Origin: Symsagittifera roscoffensis
Lineage: Eukaryota > Xenacoelomorpha > Acoela > Convolutidae
NCBI RefSeq assembly: GCF_963678635.1
Contig: NW_026971702.1
Span: forward strand, 35,003-99,002
Length of the DNA: 64,000 bases
Direction of reading: 5' to 3'
The position numbers and the translations under genes were made by a program. Position 1 is the first letter of the stretch, and the number at the start of each line of letters is the position of its first letter. The notes under the pieces are model-generated. The model made no database searches and was not told the DNA's origin. It saw nothing but the letters and a program-made list of their open reading frames with translations. This document shows positions 12,293-23,173 of this stretch, one piece after another.

Positions 12293-12479
12293 AAACTTTT
12301 TTTTACTTTGACAAAAACCTATCCGGAAAACACCAACCGTCGAAATCATTTCTTAGCTGCATGTTCACTGTTCTTCTTCTCGACTACTAATGAGATAAAT
12401 TACGATGTTGCTATCAAGTTGAGACCCTATGGGGTTCTGATCGGTATAGACAATTCTTCTTTGGATAAATATTGAAATG

Positions 12480-12879
12480 ATTCGAAAATTTTACGAATGC
12501 ATGCTATTTTACACGATGCCGCCGGTTTTGTCCGCAAATTTTATAACACGGGTCCCACATACTGCTTTATTTTACCATGGAAATGCAGCAACAGTCTGAT
12601 TGGTCACTTGAGTGGAATTACGTTTTGTTTGTATATCAAACTGAAGAAACCGAAACTCTACCATTCATTAGAATGCTGAAGGAAAGATCAATTTTGTTGG
12701 ATTGCGAGGGATTTCGACGTCAGAAAAACACATTTTTAGTAAAAGAATTAGCTATAACCACTTCCGAGTACAGTGATTGCCTAATTTTTCTACCTCCAGT
12801 TAATTTCAATTCCCTTGCAAAATCTGAACAAAAAGCCCACAACTGGCTGACAAATTATTTGCACGGACTTGTTAGATAA
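12480..12879 (+). pseudogene. Exonuclease-like gene fragment, copy B unit 1
   Basis: The 5' part of the gene is cut by the tandem-duplication junction at 12,868, after the segment WLTNYLHGL, and runs into a chance stop. Confidence 0.6.
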
Positions 12880-13467
12880 GAAACCATAGGTTTTGGTTCA
12901 GTTTCTCGCATTGTTTTCTTGTTCAATCTCTAAATCCGAATTGGGACAGCTTTTTTTGGTTTTTTGACTTGACTAATACGCATTTTTAATCGATGGTCCG
13001 TAGTAAGCAACGGTTGTTGAATGAACGGTTGTTGAAAACAAACTGATGTAAATCGTAGAATTTATGAATGAAAAAAAATTGCCTTTCATGGGTATAATGA
13101 AGGTATATTTATAAATATGATTATTGCCGCCGAAGTTAATCAACATTTACTTTGTAGATGACCGTAAAAAAAGTTATTTCCTGTCTTTGACTTTGAATTC
13201 TATAAAACTGCAGGCTCAAAAAAATTGGACATGCTAATAGCAAATTTGGATATTGTAATTTTTAAAAACAAAAAGAAATTAGAAAAAAGAGAAAGTAAAG
13301 GAAAAGATATATGGTAGAATCCCTCATAGGCGAAGGACCCAATGTACACAAAACCAAATAGCGAATCATATTTCCGGATATGCCAAAAATTGACAAGATC
13401 TTCAAAAAAAATAAACTTTTCCCGTACTCAACGGAGGCTGTTTTTCAAGATAGAAATTGTATGTAGA

Positions 13468-13720
13468 AGTAGTATTGTAATCCGTTTGGTGTCCTAAGGG
13501 GGGGGGGGGTCTTTTCGACGGCTGGGATCTTTGGGGTCCTACCAAAAGTAGGGTCCAAAAGGATTCATCTTTTTTAAAGACCCCAATGACCCTGCCCGAA
13601 ATAAAAAGACCCCTCTCTTAGGACACCCTACAGACAAAATACTTTGTTATTTATTTTCGCGCGCTGGTTAAATTTAATTCCCCCCAAATTTTCCCACTGT
13701 TCAACTAAATAAGTTTGAGA
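13468..13720 (+). repeat. Left TIR of Polinton copy B
   Basis: Matches the reverse complement of 46,968-47,217, including AGTAGTATTGTAATCC, the G run, GGGGTCTTTGGGGTCC, GGGTCCAAAAGGA and AAAGACC blocks. The inner limit is blurred near the CTAAATAAGT stretch. Confidence 0.9.
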
Positions 13721-13918
13721 CCTCAAAAAAAAACAGAACTGCTTGAGAAGGACGAAGGACGTGACAAATAATGAGAAGGTAAGAAGGTAAGGATGACTTG
13801 ATAAATAATAGATAAAGTAACAAATAAAAAAAGAAAGAAATAAAATAAAATCGTAATGTTGACAGGAGTACGGATAGGAGAGCAGAGGAAAGGTTCAAGG
13901 CCACATCCGCATGTCGTC

Positions 13919-14245
13919 TTAGGGATCCGAACAAGGGACATGAAGAATACTGACTAGACGCTCCATTTGAAATCTGAAGCGCCACTCAGTACTTTCGAAT
14001 CCCAGAGCCAGAGACTTGAACAGCCAGAAATTATCCATGCTCCCCACATCAACACATACATATTCAAATATGCCCTCCTTCTTCTCAAAAGCAACCTTAA
14101 TGTAATGCAGCTTAAAATTCGCTGCAATGGTGACCGGGGTAAACTCCACGGTCACACCAAAGATACTCTTGCCTTCGTGAGTTCCAGGTCCCCCAAAAGA
14201 CAAATCAATGGGTGACTCATGCAGACCAGCAAGTGGAGTATCCAT
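13919..14245 (-). CDS. Polinton antisense gene, copy B unit 2
   Basis: Identical to the ORF at 11,336-11,662. It is transcribed toward the left TIR, opposite to all capsid genes. Content such as IFGVTVEFTPVTIAANFKL and VCVDVGSMDNFWL shows no domain I recognise. A short hydrophobic ORF follows in another frame (13,723-13,941) and could be a second exon or chance. Confidence 0.5.
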   Translation of the reverse strand: MDTPLAGLHESPIDLSFGGPGTHEGKSIFGVTVEFTPVTIAANFKLHYIKVAFEKKEGIFEYVCVDVGSMDNFWLFKSLALGFESTEWRFRFQMERLVSILHVPCSDP

Positions 14246-14361
14246 CTAAACACATGAAAATAGGTTGAAATCATTAGTTATAAATCCTTTAAACTACAGT
14301 TCATTAATAAAGTCCCATTAATATCCATTTATAACGATTAAAAACCAGTCAAACATTTGAT

Positions 14362-14875
14362 ATGAAAATGTCTTCTATAGAAAATAAACACATGTTGATG
14401 AAAAACAAACTGAGCAAAATTAGTTTATTAGGAAATTGGCATGCTGAAGATATTGATAGTGAACGATTAAAATTCTCTGTTTTTTCAACTGTTTCTTGGT
14501 CAAAAAAATATGCGCATTCACAATCTTCATATAGTGTTTATTTCTCGGTGGAAAGAAGTGGCAAATCATACGTTCAAGATTGCAAATAACCTGGTGCATT
14601 TTTGCGAAGCAGAACAATGGAAAAACGACCGATCTGTCTATTGATACTTATGAAAATGTTTTTGATTACTCAAGTCAAATCTGATTAAGAAAGTAGAGGA
14701 AAGAAAAATTCGACTTTGTTTCAATAAACTTTCAAAATACCGAAAACTACCCGTGGTTTACTTAAACATATATCAAAGAGAAATAGGAGCGAGTAAGTGG
14801 TTTATAGAAAGCTACTTTCATTTCCACTGGCTTGAAATTCAGCAGGTCGGAGAAGTGTTACTTCAAAAGACTTAG
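14362..14875 (+). pseudogene. Polinton gene X, copy B unit 2
   Basis: Identical to 11,779-12,292. It sits between the antisense gene and the exonuclease-like gene, and most of it is missing from copy C. Unknown family. Confidence 0.45.
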
Positions 14876-15690
14876 AAACTTTTTTTTACTTTGACAAAAA
14901 CCTATCCGGAAAACACCAACCGTCGAAATCATTTCTTAGCTGCATGTTCACTGTTCTTCTTCTCGACTACTAATGAGATAAATTACGATGTTGCTATCAA
15001 GTTGAGACCCTATGGGGTTCTGATCGGTATAGACAATTCTTCTTTGGATAAATATTGAAATGATTCGAAAATTTTACGAATGCATGCTATTTTACACGAT
15101 GCCGCCGGTTTTGTCCGCAAATTTTATAACACGGGTCCCACATACTGCTTTATTTTACCATGGAAATGCAGCAACAGTCTGATTGGTCACTTGAGTGGAA
15201 TTACGTTTTGTTTGTATATCAAACTGAAGAAACCGAAACTCTACCATTCATTAGAATGCTGAAGGAAAGATCAATTTTGTTGGATTGCGAGGGATTTCGA
15301 CGTCAGAAAAACACATTTTTAGTAAAAGAATTAGCTATAACCACTTCCGAGTACAGTGATTGCCTAATTTTTCTACCTCCAGTTAATTTCAATTCCCTTG
15401 CAAAATCTGAACAAAAAGCCCACAACTGGCTGACAAATTATTTGCACGGACTTCATTGGGATAGCGGTTTTGTCTTAAGAAACCCCAATGCTATATTCTA
15501 CGCCAAAGGAAAAGAAAAAACTGATTTTTTATCCAAACACTTAGACCGCAAAATTGTGAATCTTGACGATTTGGGCTGTCCACGAGTCGAAAATTCATAT
15601 TTCAAGATTTTTGTGAATTCTATTAAACACCTACCGCACCATAACTCTAAAAATCAATGTGCATTAAAAAAGTCGAAAGCGTTGAGTGTC
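14876..15690 (+). pseudogene. DEDDh-exonuclease-like Polinton gene, copy B
   Basis: A long open frame from 15,160 includes LLDCEGFRRQKNTFLVKELA and YAKGKEKTDFLSKHLDRK. Relative to copy C it lacks about 13 residues before FVLRNPNA and the segment after KKSKA. The second deletion fuses it in frame to the PC4-like ORF, giving a chimeric 222-codon frame ending at 15,828. A frame change near 15,200 separates it from its N-terminal part. Confidence 0.55.
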
Positions 15691-15968
15691 AACAGCGAAC
15701 GTCAGGGGAAAGTGGAGACATACATATCTCCAAATTCAGTTCTTTGTGCTTGCATGACACCAGAAAGTAATAAAAAGATTTCATTGACCAGAATTGAACG
15801 CATTGATTGTAGAGGCCAAATAATTTAACGAATAGAACAATTTACACTTTCTGAAGAGGAGTTGTGCACTTTGAGGAGGTTCTTCCCCAGGATTGACCAA
15901 TTCATCTACTTTCAACGATTCAAATACATCAGTAATGTTACCCAGCAAGCGCGGTCTTTGTCTTCCTA
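15688..15968 (+). pseudogene. Small PC4-like ORF, copy B
   Basis: Homologue of 59,564-59,908. It is interrupted by a TAA at 15,826-15,828 (after RIDCRGQII) and then continues FTLSEEELCTLRRFFPRIDQF to a stop near 15,968. Confidence 0.4.
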
Positions 15969-16198
15969 AGCTAGTCTCAGTGCCCAAACGTCAACCAGGA
16001 GTTCAAATGGATCTAACTAGCAGTGAACTACCCAATGCGATTCAAAAAATAATAAGAGAAGATTTTGTGAAGAAAATTGTGTATCATGCCAAACTGATCA
16101 TGTCCCAGCCAATTATGTTGTTGAAATATATGACAATGAAAAGGACACTACTAACATTAACACTGGTTATACTCGATACGAGAATTTTTACTGCTTAG
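15893..16198 (+). CDS. Conserved Polinton ORF, copy B
   Basis: About 101 codons. The first two thirds match copies A and C (SELPNAIQKIIREDFVKKIVYHAK). A frame change after that segment gives a different C-terminus from copy A. No known domain. Confidence 0.4.
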   Translation: MTNSSTFNDSNTSVMLPSKRGLCLPKLVSVPKRQPGVQMDLTSSELPNAIQKIIREDFVKKIVYHAKLIMSQPIMLLKYMTMKRTLLTLTLVILDTRIFTA

Positions 16199-16299
16199 AA
16201 AAGTTTGAGACGGTTGATATAGATAGATAGTCAGAGAGAGGGAGAGAGAGAGAGAGAAAGAGAAAAAAAATTGAAAACGTAAATTCCTGAAATAGCAGA

Positions 16300-16561
16300 T
16301 GATGAGTCTGATGCAAATATAGTTACTGATTTGTATATGATCGAAATTAGACCGAACAAAAATCTTGGAAATTATGTTTTGATTGCACTGTTCCCAGATC
16401 AGAAGTAGTTTTTATGTCCCAAATGATTATAGTTTTACTTTTACAAAGCTTTTGTATCTATAAACTTTCTTTGACGTAACCAAGCTGTGAAGAAACATCA
16501 GTTTGGTTTTCCATATTGCCTGGTTTAGTTGGGTTTGTGTTACCAAACCCAAGCATATGAA
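16300..16561 (+). pseudogene. Two-helix membrane protein, copy B
   Basis: Homologue of 60,172-60,450 with at least one frame change and stops. Recognisable by its C-terminal hydrophobic stretches and position directly before the ATPase. Confidence 0.45.
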
Positions 16562-17258
16562 TAAAATTAGGGATACGTCGACAAGACTGTTTATGGCAGT
16601 TGTAGGACCTTCGGGATCAGGAAAAACATAACTAATTTTCAAATTATTGAAAGGGAGAACTTTTTATCCCAAATTTGGAAGAATATTCTTTTTTTACAAA
16701 GATATTCAACCTATACTTAGGGACGAGTTAAACGCTTGCAGAATTCAAATAGAATTTGTCAAGTTTGATGGATTTGATCGTTTGAGAAACATTGAAAACA
16801 TTCTGTTAGTGTTTGATGACTCATGCGTAGAAACATACAATGATAAAGAATTCGTTAAACTAGCAACAACAGGAAGACACAAAGGCTTAGATGTTACTTA
16901 TGTCAAACATAATTTATTCCATCAAAGTCGATAGTCACGAACTAATGATTTGAATACATCTCCCATCATTTTATTCAAATCACCTCGTGATATTTAGCAA
17001 TTTGATCACCTCGGAAGACAACTTAATGCACCTAAATTTTTACGACAGTCGTATGAATTGGCTACAAAGGACAGATTTGGACATCTATTAATAGATTTAG
17101 ATCCCCGAACATCAGACTGTCTCAGATACTGTTCAAACATAATACCACCTGGTCCGTCACTTTTCTATTTACCATTAGATAAGGCAGAAGTGACACCCAT
17201 CACAAATGAACGCAAAAAAATTATCTATTCTGCAGCACATGGTACTGAATCCAATTGA
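16558..17258 (+). pseudogene. Packaging ATPase (FtsK/HerA type), copy B
   Basis: Virion DNA-packaging ATPase typical of Polintons. Walker A GPSGSGKT is followed directly by a TAA where E stands in the other copies. The middle part is open at 16,647-16,934 with Walker B ILLVFDDS. Another stop lies near 16,995 and the C-terminal part is open at 17,058-17,258. The protein therefore cannot be made from this copy. Confidence 0.8.
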
Positions 17259-17500
17259 ATCCAATTGAATCCAAGTCAACTACGGAGCTTCATTAGAAAA
17301 TCATCAAAAGTCCAGTTATATCAGTCGTTTGTGAATGCTTGCTCACTGTAGTCAACGGTAATGAGCCTGTTGTTTTTCCAAATCTTATTAATTTCGAAGA
17401 AAATTATAAGATTCTAATGAATCCAAAACTGAGTCTCGAAAAAAAATCAGCTGATTTTATCTAATCAGACATATACTTTATTTTTTCTTCACAGCATAAA
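17240..17500 (+). pseudogene. Small basic Polinton protein, copy B
   Basis: Decayed counterpart of 61,096-61,404. Only the beginning (SQLRSFIRKS) and scattered later pieces are readable. Confidence 0.45.
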
Positions 17501-17501
17501 A

Positions 17502-18497
17502 ATGACAGTACAAGAGTTTGTTCTGATTCCGAAGCATAACATGCAGCGCAAAGAGAACAATACCATGCAGCGCAAATTTTGCTTGACAACTCTATCAAAC
17601 ATAAAAAACCACAACTAACATACTTGACTCATTTAAGACCCCTAAAAGCAACAACAACAACTAATCCTCCAGTTATACCAACACCCGAAACACTTATCAA
17701 TGCCACAGCAGACAACAATCAACAAGAACAAGCTCTTCTTTTCAATGAAGATGAGGGAAATGAACTGGAAACAAGTACTGAGCCCAATGACGCCTTATCC
17801 ACTGAACTTATTACGTTACAATTGCAACTCATGGACGAAAACAAACTTAGGTGAGCAAAAAAAATTCTGGAAATTATTCAAAAGTCAGAGCGAGTCACAA
17901 TAAACAAAGAAAATGAAGAGCTTTACGTTGATAAAGTTCCAATCGGTCTTAAGGCATCAATTTTTTTTGTATGATATACAGCAGCAAACTAAAAAATTGC
18001 CCAACCCTGCTTTCATACTGATTTTGAGGTCTCTCAAACTTGACGAACAGTTGGTTATGAACAAGTATGCCATGGTCCCGGTTCAGTCAACGACTACGGA
18101 ACAAGCTCAACAGAGGCAAAGATGCAGAGGTCCCACAAACTTCCCTTCAATATCTACACCCCTCCTTTCTCCCAAGAAACCGTCGTCAACAAGTTCCAGC
18201 TCAAAAAGCATTAAAAGACGTAAAACCAGAAGGACTGTTGCAGACAGAGAAAGAGAACGGTCAGCGCAAAAAACCAAACGAGAAGAAGGCGCAGAAGAAG
18301 AAGACTCTGATTTTTACGGAAAGCCCGATAGCGATTCAGATTCTGCAACGACAGGGAAGACGAAGACAAAAACAGAAAATGGCAAGGTTACACCAGCTGA
18401 AGAGAAATTATTGAAAACTAAATTTACAAGTAAAGGTCCAGCATTGTTTGGCAGTGTACAGATTTTAAAAGAGGAATCAAAAATTTCACGAAAGTGA
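17502..18497 (+). pseudogene. FVLIPK protein and integrase N-terminus, copy B
   Basis: It starts ATGACAGTACAAGAGTTTGTTC (MTVQEFVLIPKH). It has a Pro/Thr-rich middle, an acidic stretch, then FLYDIQQQTKKLPNPAF, a Ser/Lys-rich linker, and finally GKVTPAEEKLLKTKFTSKG. In this copy the linker and the integrase N-terminal segment share one frame, which suggests a single fusion protein. Frame changes near 17,580, 17,850 and 18,490 break it. Confidence 0.6.
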
Positions 18498-19316
18498 AAT
18501 ATTTTTTATATACAGAGCCTGCATATACAGAATATCGACCAGTTCGTCGCAAAACACCACGCCTCAAAGTGATACTTTATGACATAGACAAAATATGGTC
18601 AAATGACCTAGCGTATGTTGATAAACTTGCAGATTACAACAAAAACATTAAATATCTTATGGTTGCAATGGATTGCATGTCCCACTATATACGTGTACAA
18701 CCATTGAAATCGAAGTATGCTTCCTCAACTGCGAAAGCATTCAAACAAATGATAAAAACAAAACAGCCACAAAAAATCTGGGGAGATGAAGGCACAAAGC
18801 TCAAGGGGTCAATCAAAATTTTTATATTTATGTGAGAAAAAAGGCATCAAAAAAACAGTGTGAGAAAATATCCGCTCTGCTGAGAGGAACATTTGTTCAA
18901 TAAAGAGCTTGACTTATAAGTATTTGGAGGCCAAATGGACCTACTCCTACATCGATAAGCTTCAAGATTTTGTCAACACAACAAATTGAGAACAAACCGC
19001 GTCATAAATCTAGCCCCCAACAAAGTGACAAAAAAGGATATTCCCCGTCTAATTTCATTAAGAGCAGAAAAATCATTGAAACTAGTTCGCCGACCAAAGC
19101 TCTACGTTGTCAATTTTTTGAGAATAGCAAAAATTGATATCCCTTTTCGAAAATGTTATAAAAATTCCTTCACTGACGAAGTTTTTGAAATTTTTGACAT
19201 ACCAGCAGGGAACCAACGACTTATAATCTTATCTTCGCTGATAGAGAACCAATAGAGGGTAAATTTTATGAGCTCGAACTAATCAGAGCATTGGAAAAGG
19301 AAGGGTCAAGCTAAAC
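18494..19316 (+). pseudogene. Retroviral-type integrase, copy B
   Basis: DDE integrase that inserts Polinton DNA. The first catalytic Asp is in NDLAYVDKL and the second in WGDEGTKLKG. The third acidic region, near 18,880, is frame-shifted. The C-terminal SH3-like part is open at 18,986-19,255 (RRPKLYVVNFLRIAKIDIPF). Frame changes near 18,830, 18,980 and 19,210. Confidence 0.8.
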
Positions 19317-19317
19317 A

Positions 19318-20089
19318 ATGTCTAGCAACTTTGGAGGTGACAAATATTCCTTTAGTATTACATTGATGTGATCAGCCTCAATTAATATCTTCATTGACAA
19401 CTCACTAGCGAGTTTTAAAAATCTGCTGAGTGAAGATATCGATCTGCAAGGCGATCCTAAAGTGGCAAAAGATAAAATATTTAGACCATATAATGGAGAG
19501 AAAATTGAAATAACAAAAAGTGAATACGACGAAATTGTGAAATTATTCAACGAAATCAATCGGAAAGTTGATCTTGATATTTTCAGTTGTAGCATCGACC
19601 CCATTACCAAACATGTTTCAATTTGGATGCATTATTGGGAAGGTATTACCTTTGAGAGCCCACAATTTCCTAGTGTTTTAGGTTTCAAAGGTATAAGACT
19701 TTGAATGGGCTACCATATCGGCTATAAAGAATTCAGTCATATCCATAGCACTCTCACATCGCAAAACCTCATTTCCAACTACCCTGTTGATATCACTGCT
19801 GAAAATCAATTGATGTTTATCTACTTGGATATAATCCATCATCAGATTGTGGGTGACATCAAAGCACCATTGCTCAGAGTCATTGATACTAATCGACGAG
19901 TGAAAAACGGTTACGTTTGCAGCATTGAACCAAATCATTTTTAGCAACTTAGATTATAAAACACTCCTCGTGAATAACATCCAGAGCAATGAGGTAAAAC
20001 TACAAACAGAAAGCGGTAGACTTGTACCGTTTGTGGGAGGAGGCGAAGAAGTTGTTTTGACGTTAAAATTTCAAAATTTTTCTGATTAA
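19318..20089 (+). pseudogene. Minor capsid protein (penton-like), copy B
   Basis: Single jelly-roll vertex capsid protein of Polintons. It begins MSSNFGGDKYSF and ends at TAA 20,087 after GRLVPFVGGGEEVVLTLKF. Compared with copy C it has stops near 19,369, 19,702 and 19,942. An internal piece of roughly 110 bp between LQG and KVAKDK is missing. Confidence 0.75.
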
Positions 20090-20093
20090 GATT

Positions 20094-20525
20094 ATGGAGG
20101 CATACTATCATAACCAAGCAACCATGCCTCACTTCTCAAGAAATTACTGACAGCGGGGTAGTGGCTTCGGTGCTCTGGCTATGGGTATTGGACGAGAAGC
20201 ACTTCTGTTAGCTCGGAAATTTATAGTAATAGCAGCAAAACGTATTGAAAAAGAACTACTTGTTCAAGCAGCACCCGAATTAATAAATATAGCAACCAAG
20301 AAGAAACCGCCCAAACAAGCCTTGAAAAACACGGTAAAAAACACAATCAACAAACAAGTTGGAACTGGACGCAGCATGTCCCTTATGAGCAGAAAAGGGA
20401 AGACAGCAACAACAACAACAACAACAACAACAAGAAAAAGAAAAACGAAAGTTCTCATTCCAAAGAAACGAACTCCACTGAGAAGTCGCCCCAATTTTTT
20501 CACCAAAGTACGAAATGATTTCTAA
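20094..20525 (+). pseudogene. Small basic virion core protein (pVI/pX-like), copy B
   Basis: It starts ATGGAGGCATACTATC 4 bases after the minor capsid stop. A TGA lies at codon 19 (20,148), then it is open to 20,525. It contains a GSGFGALA motif, an amphipathic region, a run of nine Thr codons and an Arg/Lys-rich tail. Position between minor and major capsid genes and its basic, glycine-containing character fit the pVI or pX-like proteins of adenovirus relatives. Confidence 0.6.
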
Positions 20526-21805
20526 TTTATTACCAGCTGAAGCAACTCACAGCTCGTTAGATTTGTTTGAAAAACCTCCTCTACTCTTCACATTTGAAAA
20601 TGCATTCACTCAAAAAATTGGTCTATCTTATTCACCTGATGGTCCCATGCTCGAATTTGACGTTTTAGGAGATAAAAACAACTTTATCGATCTTCAACGA
20701 GCTCGGTTGGAGATTGTAGCACGTATTGTGCAAAACAATGGTAATGTACTGCGAACTCATTCTACAGAGGCAGCACAACGAGACACCCCATATTTGGTTA
20801 ATAATCCCCTTTCATCTTTATTTTCCGGATGCACAATGTCTCTAAATGGACAAAAAATTTCAACAACTAATGCTAATTTTGCCCAAAAGAGTTTCATTGA
20901 GACCGAATTGTCACACGGTAATGATGCAAAGAAAACAAGGCTCGCTTGTCAAGGTTATCAATATGAAAATAATCCACCAGGTATTGATGGTGCCAATGGG
21001 CGAGCTGAAGATGTTGCGGGACGCAAGCGAATCGTAGCTGCGTCAAGCGAATTCCGTCTATTTGGTAAAATTGCTTGTGATATTTTATCATGTGACAAAC
21101 ATCTTATCAGCGGTGTTACAATAAGACTTTCTCTGAGACGATCTGCTAATGACTTTGTTATCATGTCCGAACACAGAGATAAACATTACCGAAATGAATC
21201 ACTGAGGCTAACCTTTATGTGCGCAAAATGACAGTAACCGACTTTGTTCTATCGTCGATAGAAAAAACTCTGTTGAAAACCTACGCAATTTACAATTATA
21301 TTGAAGTTTTACCAAGAAGTTTTTTGGCCACAACTGGTGTGCAAAGCTGGCGAAAGAAGATATTTTAACCAAAGAGCCAGTTCGCCGAATGATTTTGGCA
21401 ATGAGCTCGAATACAGCATACCTGGAAACTAACCGAACAAACCCGTTTCATTATCACAAACTTCAGCTGAATGAAATCATTCTTCACCGAAACGGTCTAC
21501 CCATTGCAGGTACTCCTGTGTCAACGACTGATAACAAAAGAAAATACTATAACACATTGGAAGCTCTAGACTTTGTTTTTAACAATAGTCATGGAATCAG
21601 TTTGGTTAATTATCATAATCTTTATATTATGGCATTTTATCTCACATCTACTCCAGAGGCTTCACATGACTTTATTCATCTTGAATTGACCGATTGCACC
21701 ATTTCAGTAGAACTGAAGTTTAATGCACTGCTGGGGGAAAATGTGGAGTTACTTTTAATGGGGAGTGTGCATCAACAGTTTACGTGCGTTCCGATAGAAA
21801 AATAG
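20515..21805 (+). pseudogene. Major capsid protein (hexon-like double jelly roll), copy B
   Basis: The ATG overlaps the upstream stop by 11 bases. The N-terminal 238 codons are open (SLDLFEKPPLLFTFENAF, EFDVLGDKNNFIDLQRARL, LFSGCTMSLNGQKIS). A frame change at about 21,230-21,390 leads to the C-terminal 138 codons ending TCVPIEK. Total about 430 codons, a plausible length for this family. It is recognised from the overall pattern of Polinton/adintovirus hexons and its place before the protease. Confidence 0.8.
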
Positions 21806-21837
21806 CTAAGACACTCTCATGAATTGCATCGGAAAAA

Positions 21838-22308
21838 ATGAACAATCAACAGATTACTGAGCCAATTAACTGATGCAAGCATTTGAACCATCGATTTAGA
21901 GATATTTTTCCAGCTAACTTAGCATTGAGAACAATATAAAAACGCGACAAAATTTTCATGATAGTGAACGCATCCAACTCAGACCAGCCAGGAACTCACT
22001 GGCTACTATTCACTCAAGCTGGTGGTCAAATTTTCTGGGCAGATCTTCTTGGACAAGGTCTATACAATTATACCCATGTTTACAAATACATAAGATATTC
22101 TATTCATGAGGGAAACCATATAGTGATGAACAAGCCAATCCAATCAGCTAACTCGGTCTTGTGTGAATTTTATTGTTTTTATGTTGATCAAGTTATACTT
22201 TCATTCAAATTTTCTATAGATTTCAAAGTAAACGAGCATGACATGATGCGTTTCGCTAAGAATATGATTTCTAAAATTGTGATAGTGATGTTTTTCTATA
22301 ATGATTAA
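21838..22308 (+). pseudogene. Capsid maturation protease (adenain/Ulp1-like), copy B
   Basis: Cysteine protease. The catalytic His is in GTHWLLF, the next acidic/polar position in IFWADLLG, and the Cys in SVLCEFYCFY. In the adenain family the Cys is normally followed by Gly and here by Glu. Frame-consistent stops at about 21,871 and 21,943 interrupt the N-terminal part, while 21,958-22,308 is open. Confidence 0.75.
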
Positions 22309-22394
22309 TAATTGAGTTTTTTCCAAACATTTTTTTTGTTTTTTTTTGGCTAAAACACTTGCCTCTGGCTTTATCGCAGGCTCGAAAATCGTTT

Positions 22395-22960
22395 TCAAAA
22401 TTTAAGTTTTTTTTTCATTATAAATTTAACAAACAAAGTATTTGAATCAATCTCTAAACGACCATACCCACTCAAAATAATATCAATAATTTTAGAAAAC
22501 TCGGCGGCATTATCACCATTCAAAATATTAATGAAGCGTTTGAAGGGATCAAGTTTGTGAAGCAAAGCAAACTTGTGGCAATCTTCTCCGTAGAGAAGCT
22601 CCACCAATGTCAGTTGAGTTGTTAATAGATTTGTTGTAGTTGACAGCAATTTTTAACTTTTCCATCAGGGGTCCCGATAGGTGAAATTTACTGCAACCCC
22701 ATACTAGATGTTTGAAAGATGAGAATAGAGAAGGTACAACGAAAGTGGTTGAAGTCATCTTGTTCACTACGTCGACACAATCATTTGTTACTTCGATCAG
22801 AACATGGATGTGGGGAGGGGAATTGTCGAGCAATTGGGCGCAATACTCGTTGTGAATTGAACGGGTTGCAAATACAAAATTTGTGTTTAGAGGGAGTTGT
22901 GAGGCGTCGGGTTCAATATTCAGAATAAAAAACTTAAAAATCTTTCGAATTTTTTTTTTA
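22395..22960 (-). pseudogene. Unknown minus-strand gene, convergent with protease
   Basis: Minus-strand coding-like frame from about 22,960 (NIEPDASQLPLNTNFVFAT, then HIHVLIEVTNDCVDVVNKM), with a frame change near 22,600, to a stop at 22,395 (PFKRFINILNGDNAAEF). It is free of low complexity over about 185 codons. It has no ATG at its upstream end, so it may begin at a splice site or have lost its start. No family recognised. Confidence 0.4.
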
Positions 22961-23173
22961 ATTCAGGCGATTGCTCATACATTGGTTCAACCATTCTGCT
23001 GGTTAAATCAAATTATTCAATCGTTTTTTTTCTGTTTCAGGCAACTCTAACTTTTTTTATGATTCGAGTATTCATCATCCGCCTCGTTTTCATCACCACT
23101 TTCAGCACATTTTTTTCGGGACGGACTGATTGTTTTGACGTTTATCGTCTTTTATGATGTTTATCATTTACAG

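Larger units (their letters stand above)
10283..12867 (+). repeat. Tandem duplication unit 1 (2,585 bp)
   Basis: Identical by eye to 12,868-15,450 except that the poly-G run has 14 G here and 12 in unit 2. It holds the end of the LINE flank, the Polinton TIR, the antisense gene, gene X and the start of the exonuclease-like gene. The junction at 12,868 shares only CTT with both parental breakpoints. Confidence 0.93.
12868..15450 (+). repeat. Tandem duplication unit 2
   Basis: Copy of 10,283-12,867. Offset is 2,585 before the poly-G run and 2,583 after it. The right edge runs on without a break into the full Polinton at 15,451 (CTTCATTGGGATAG), so this unit is the one attached to the rest of the element. 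Confidence 0.93.

Noticed and set aside
13468-22308. Integrated bacteriophage or free adenovirus genome
   Set aside because: Retroviral-type integrase, TIRs starting AG, polB with finger N-terminus and the eukaryotic setting identify a Polinton/adintovirus.
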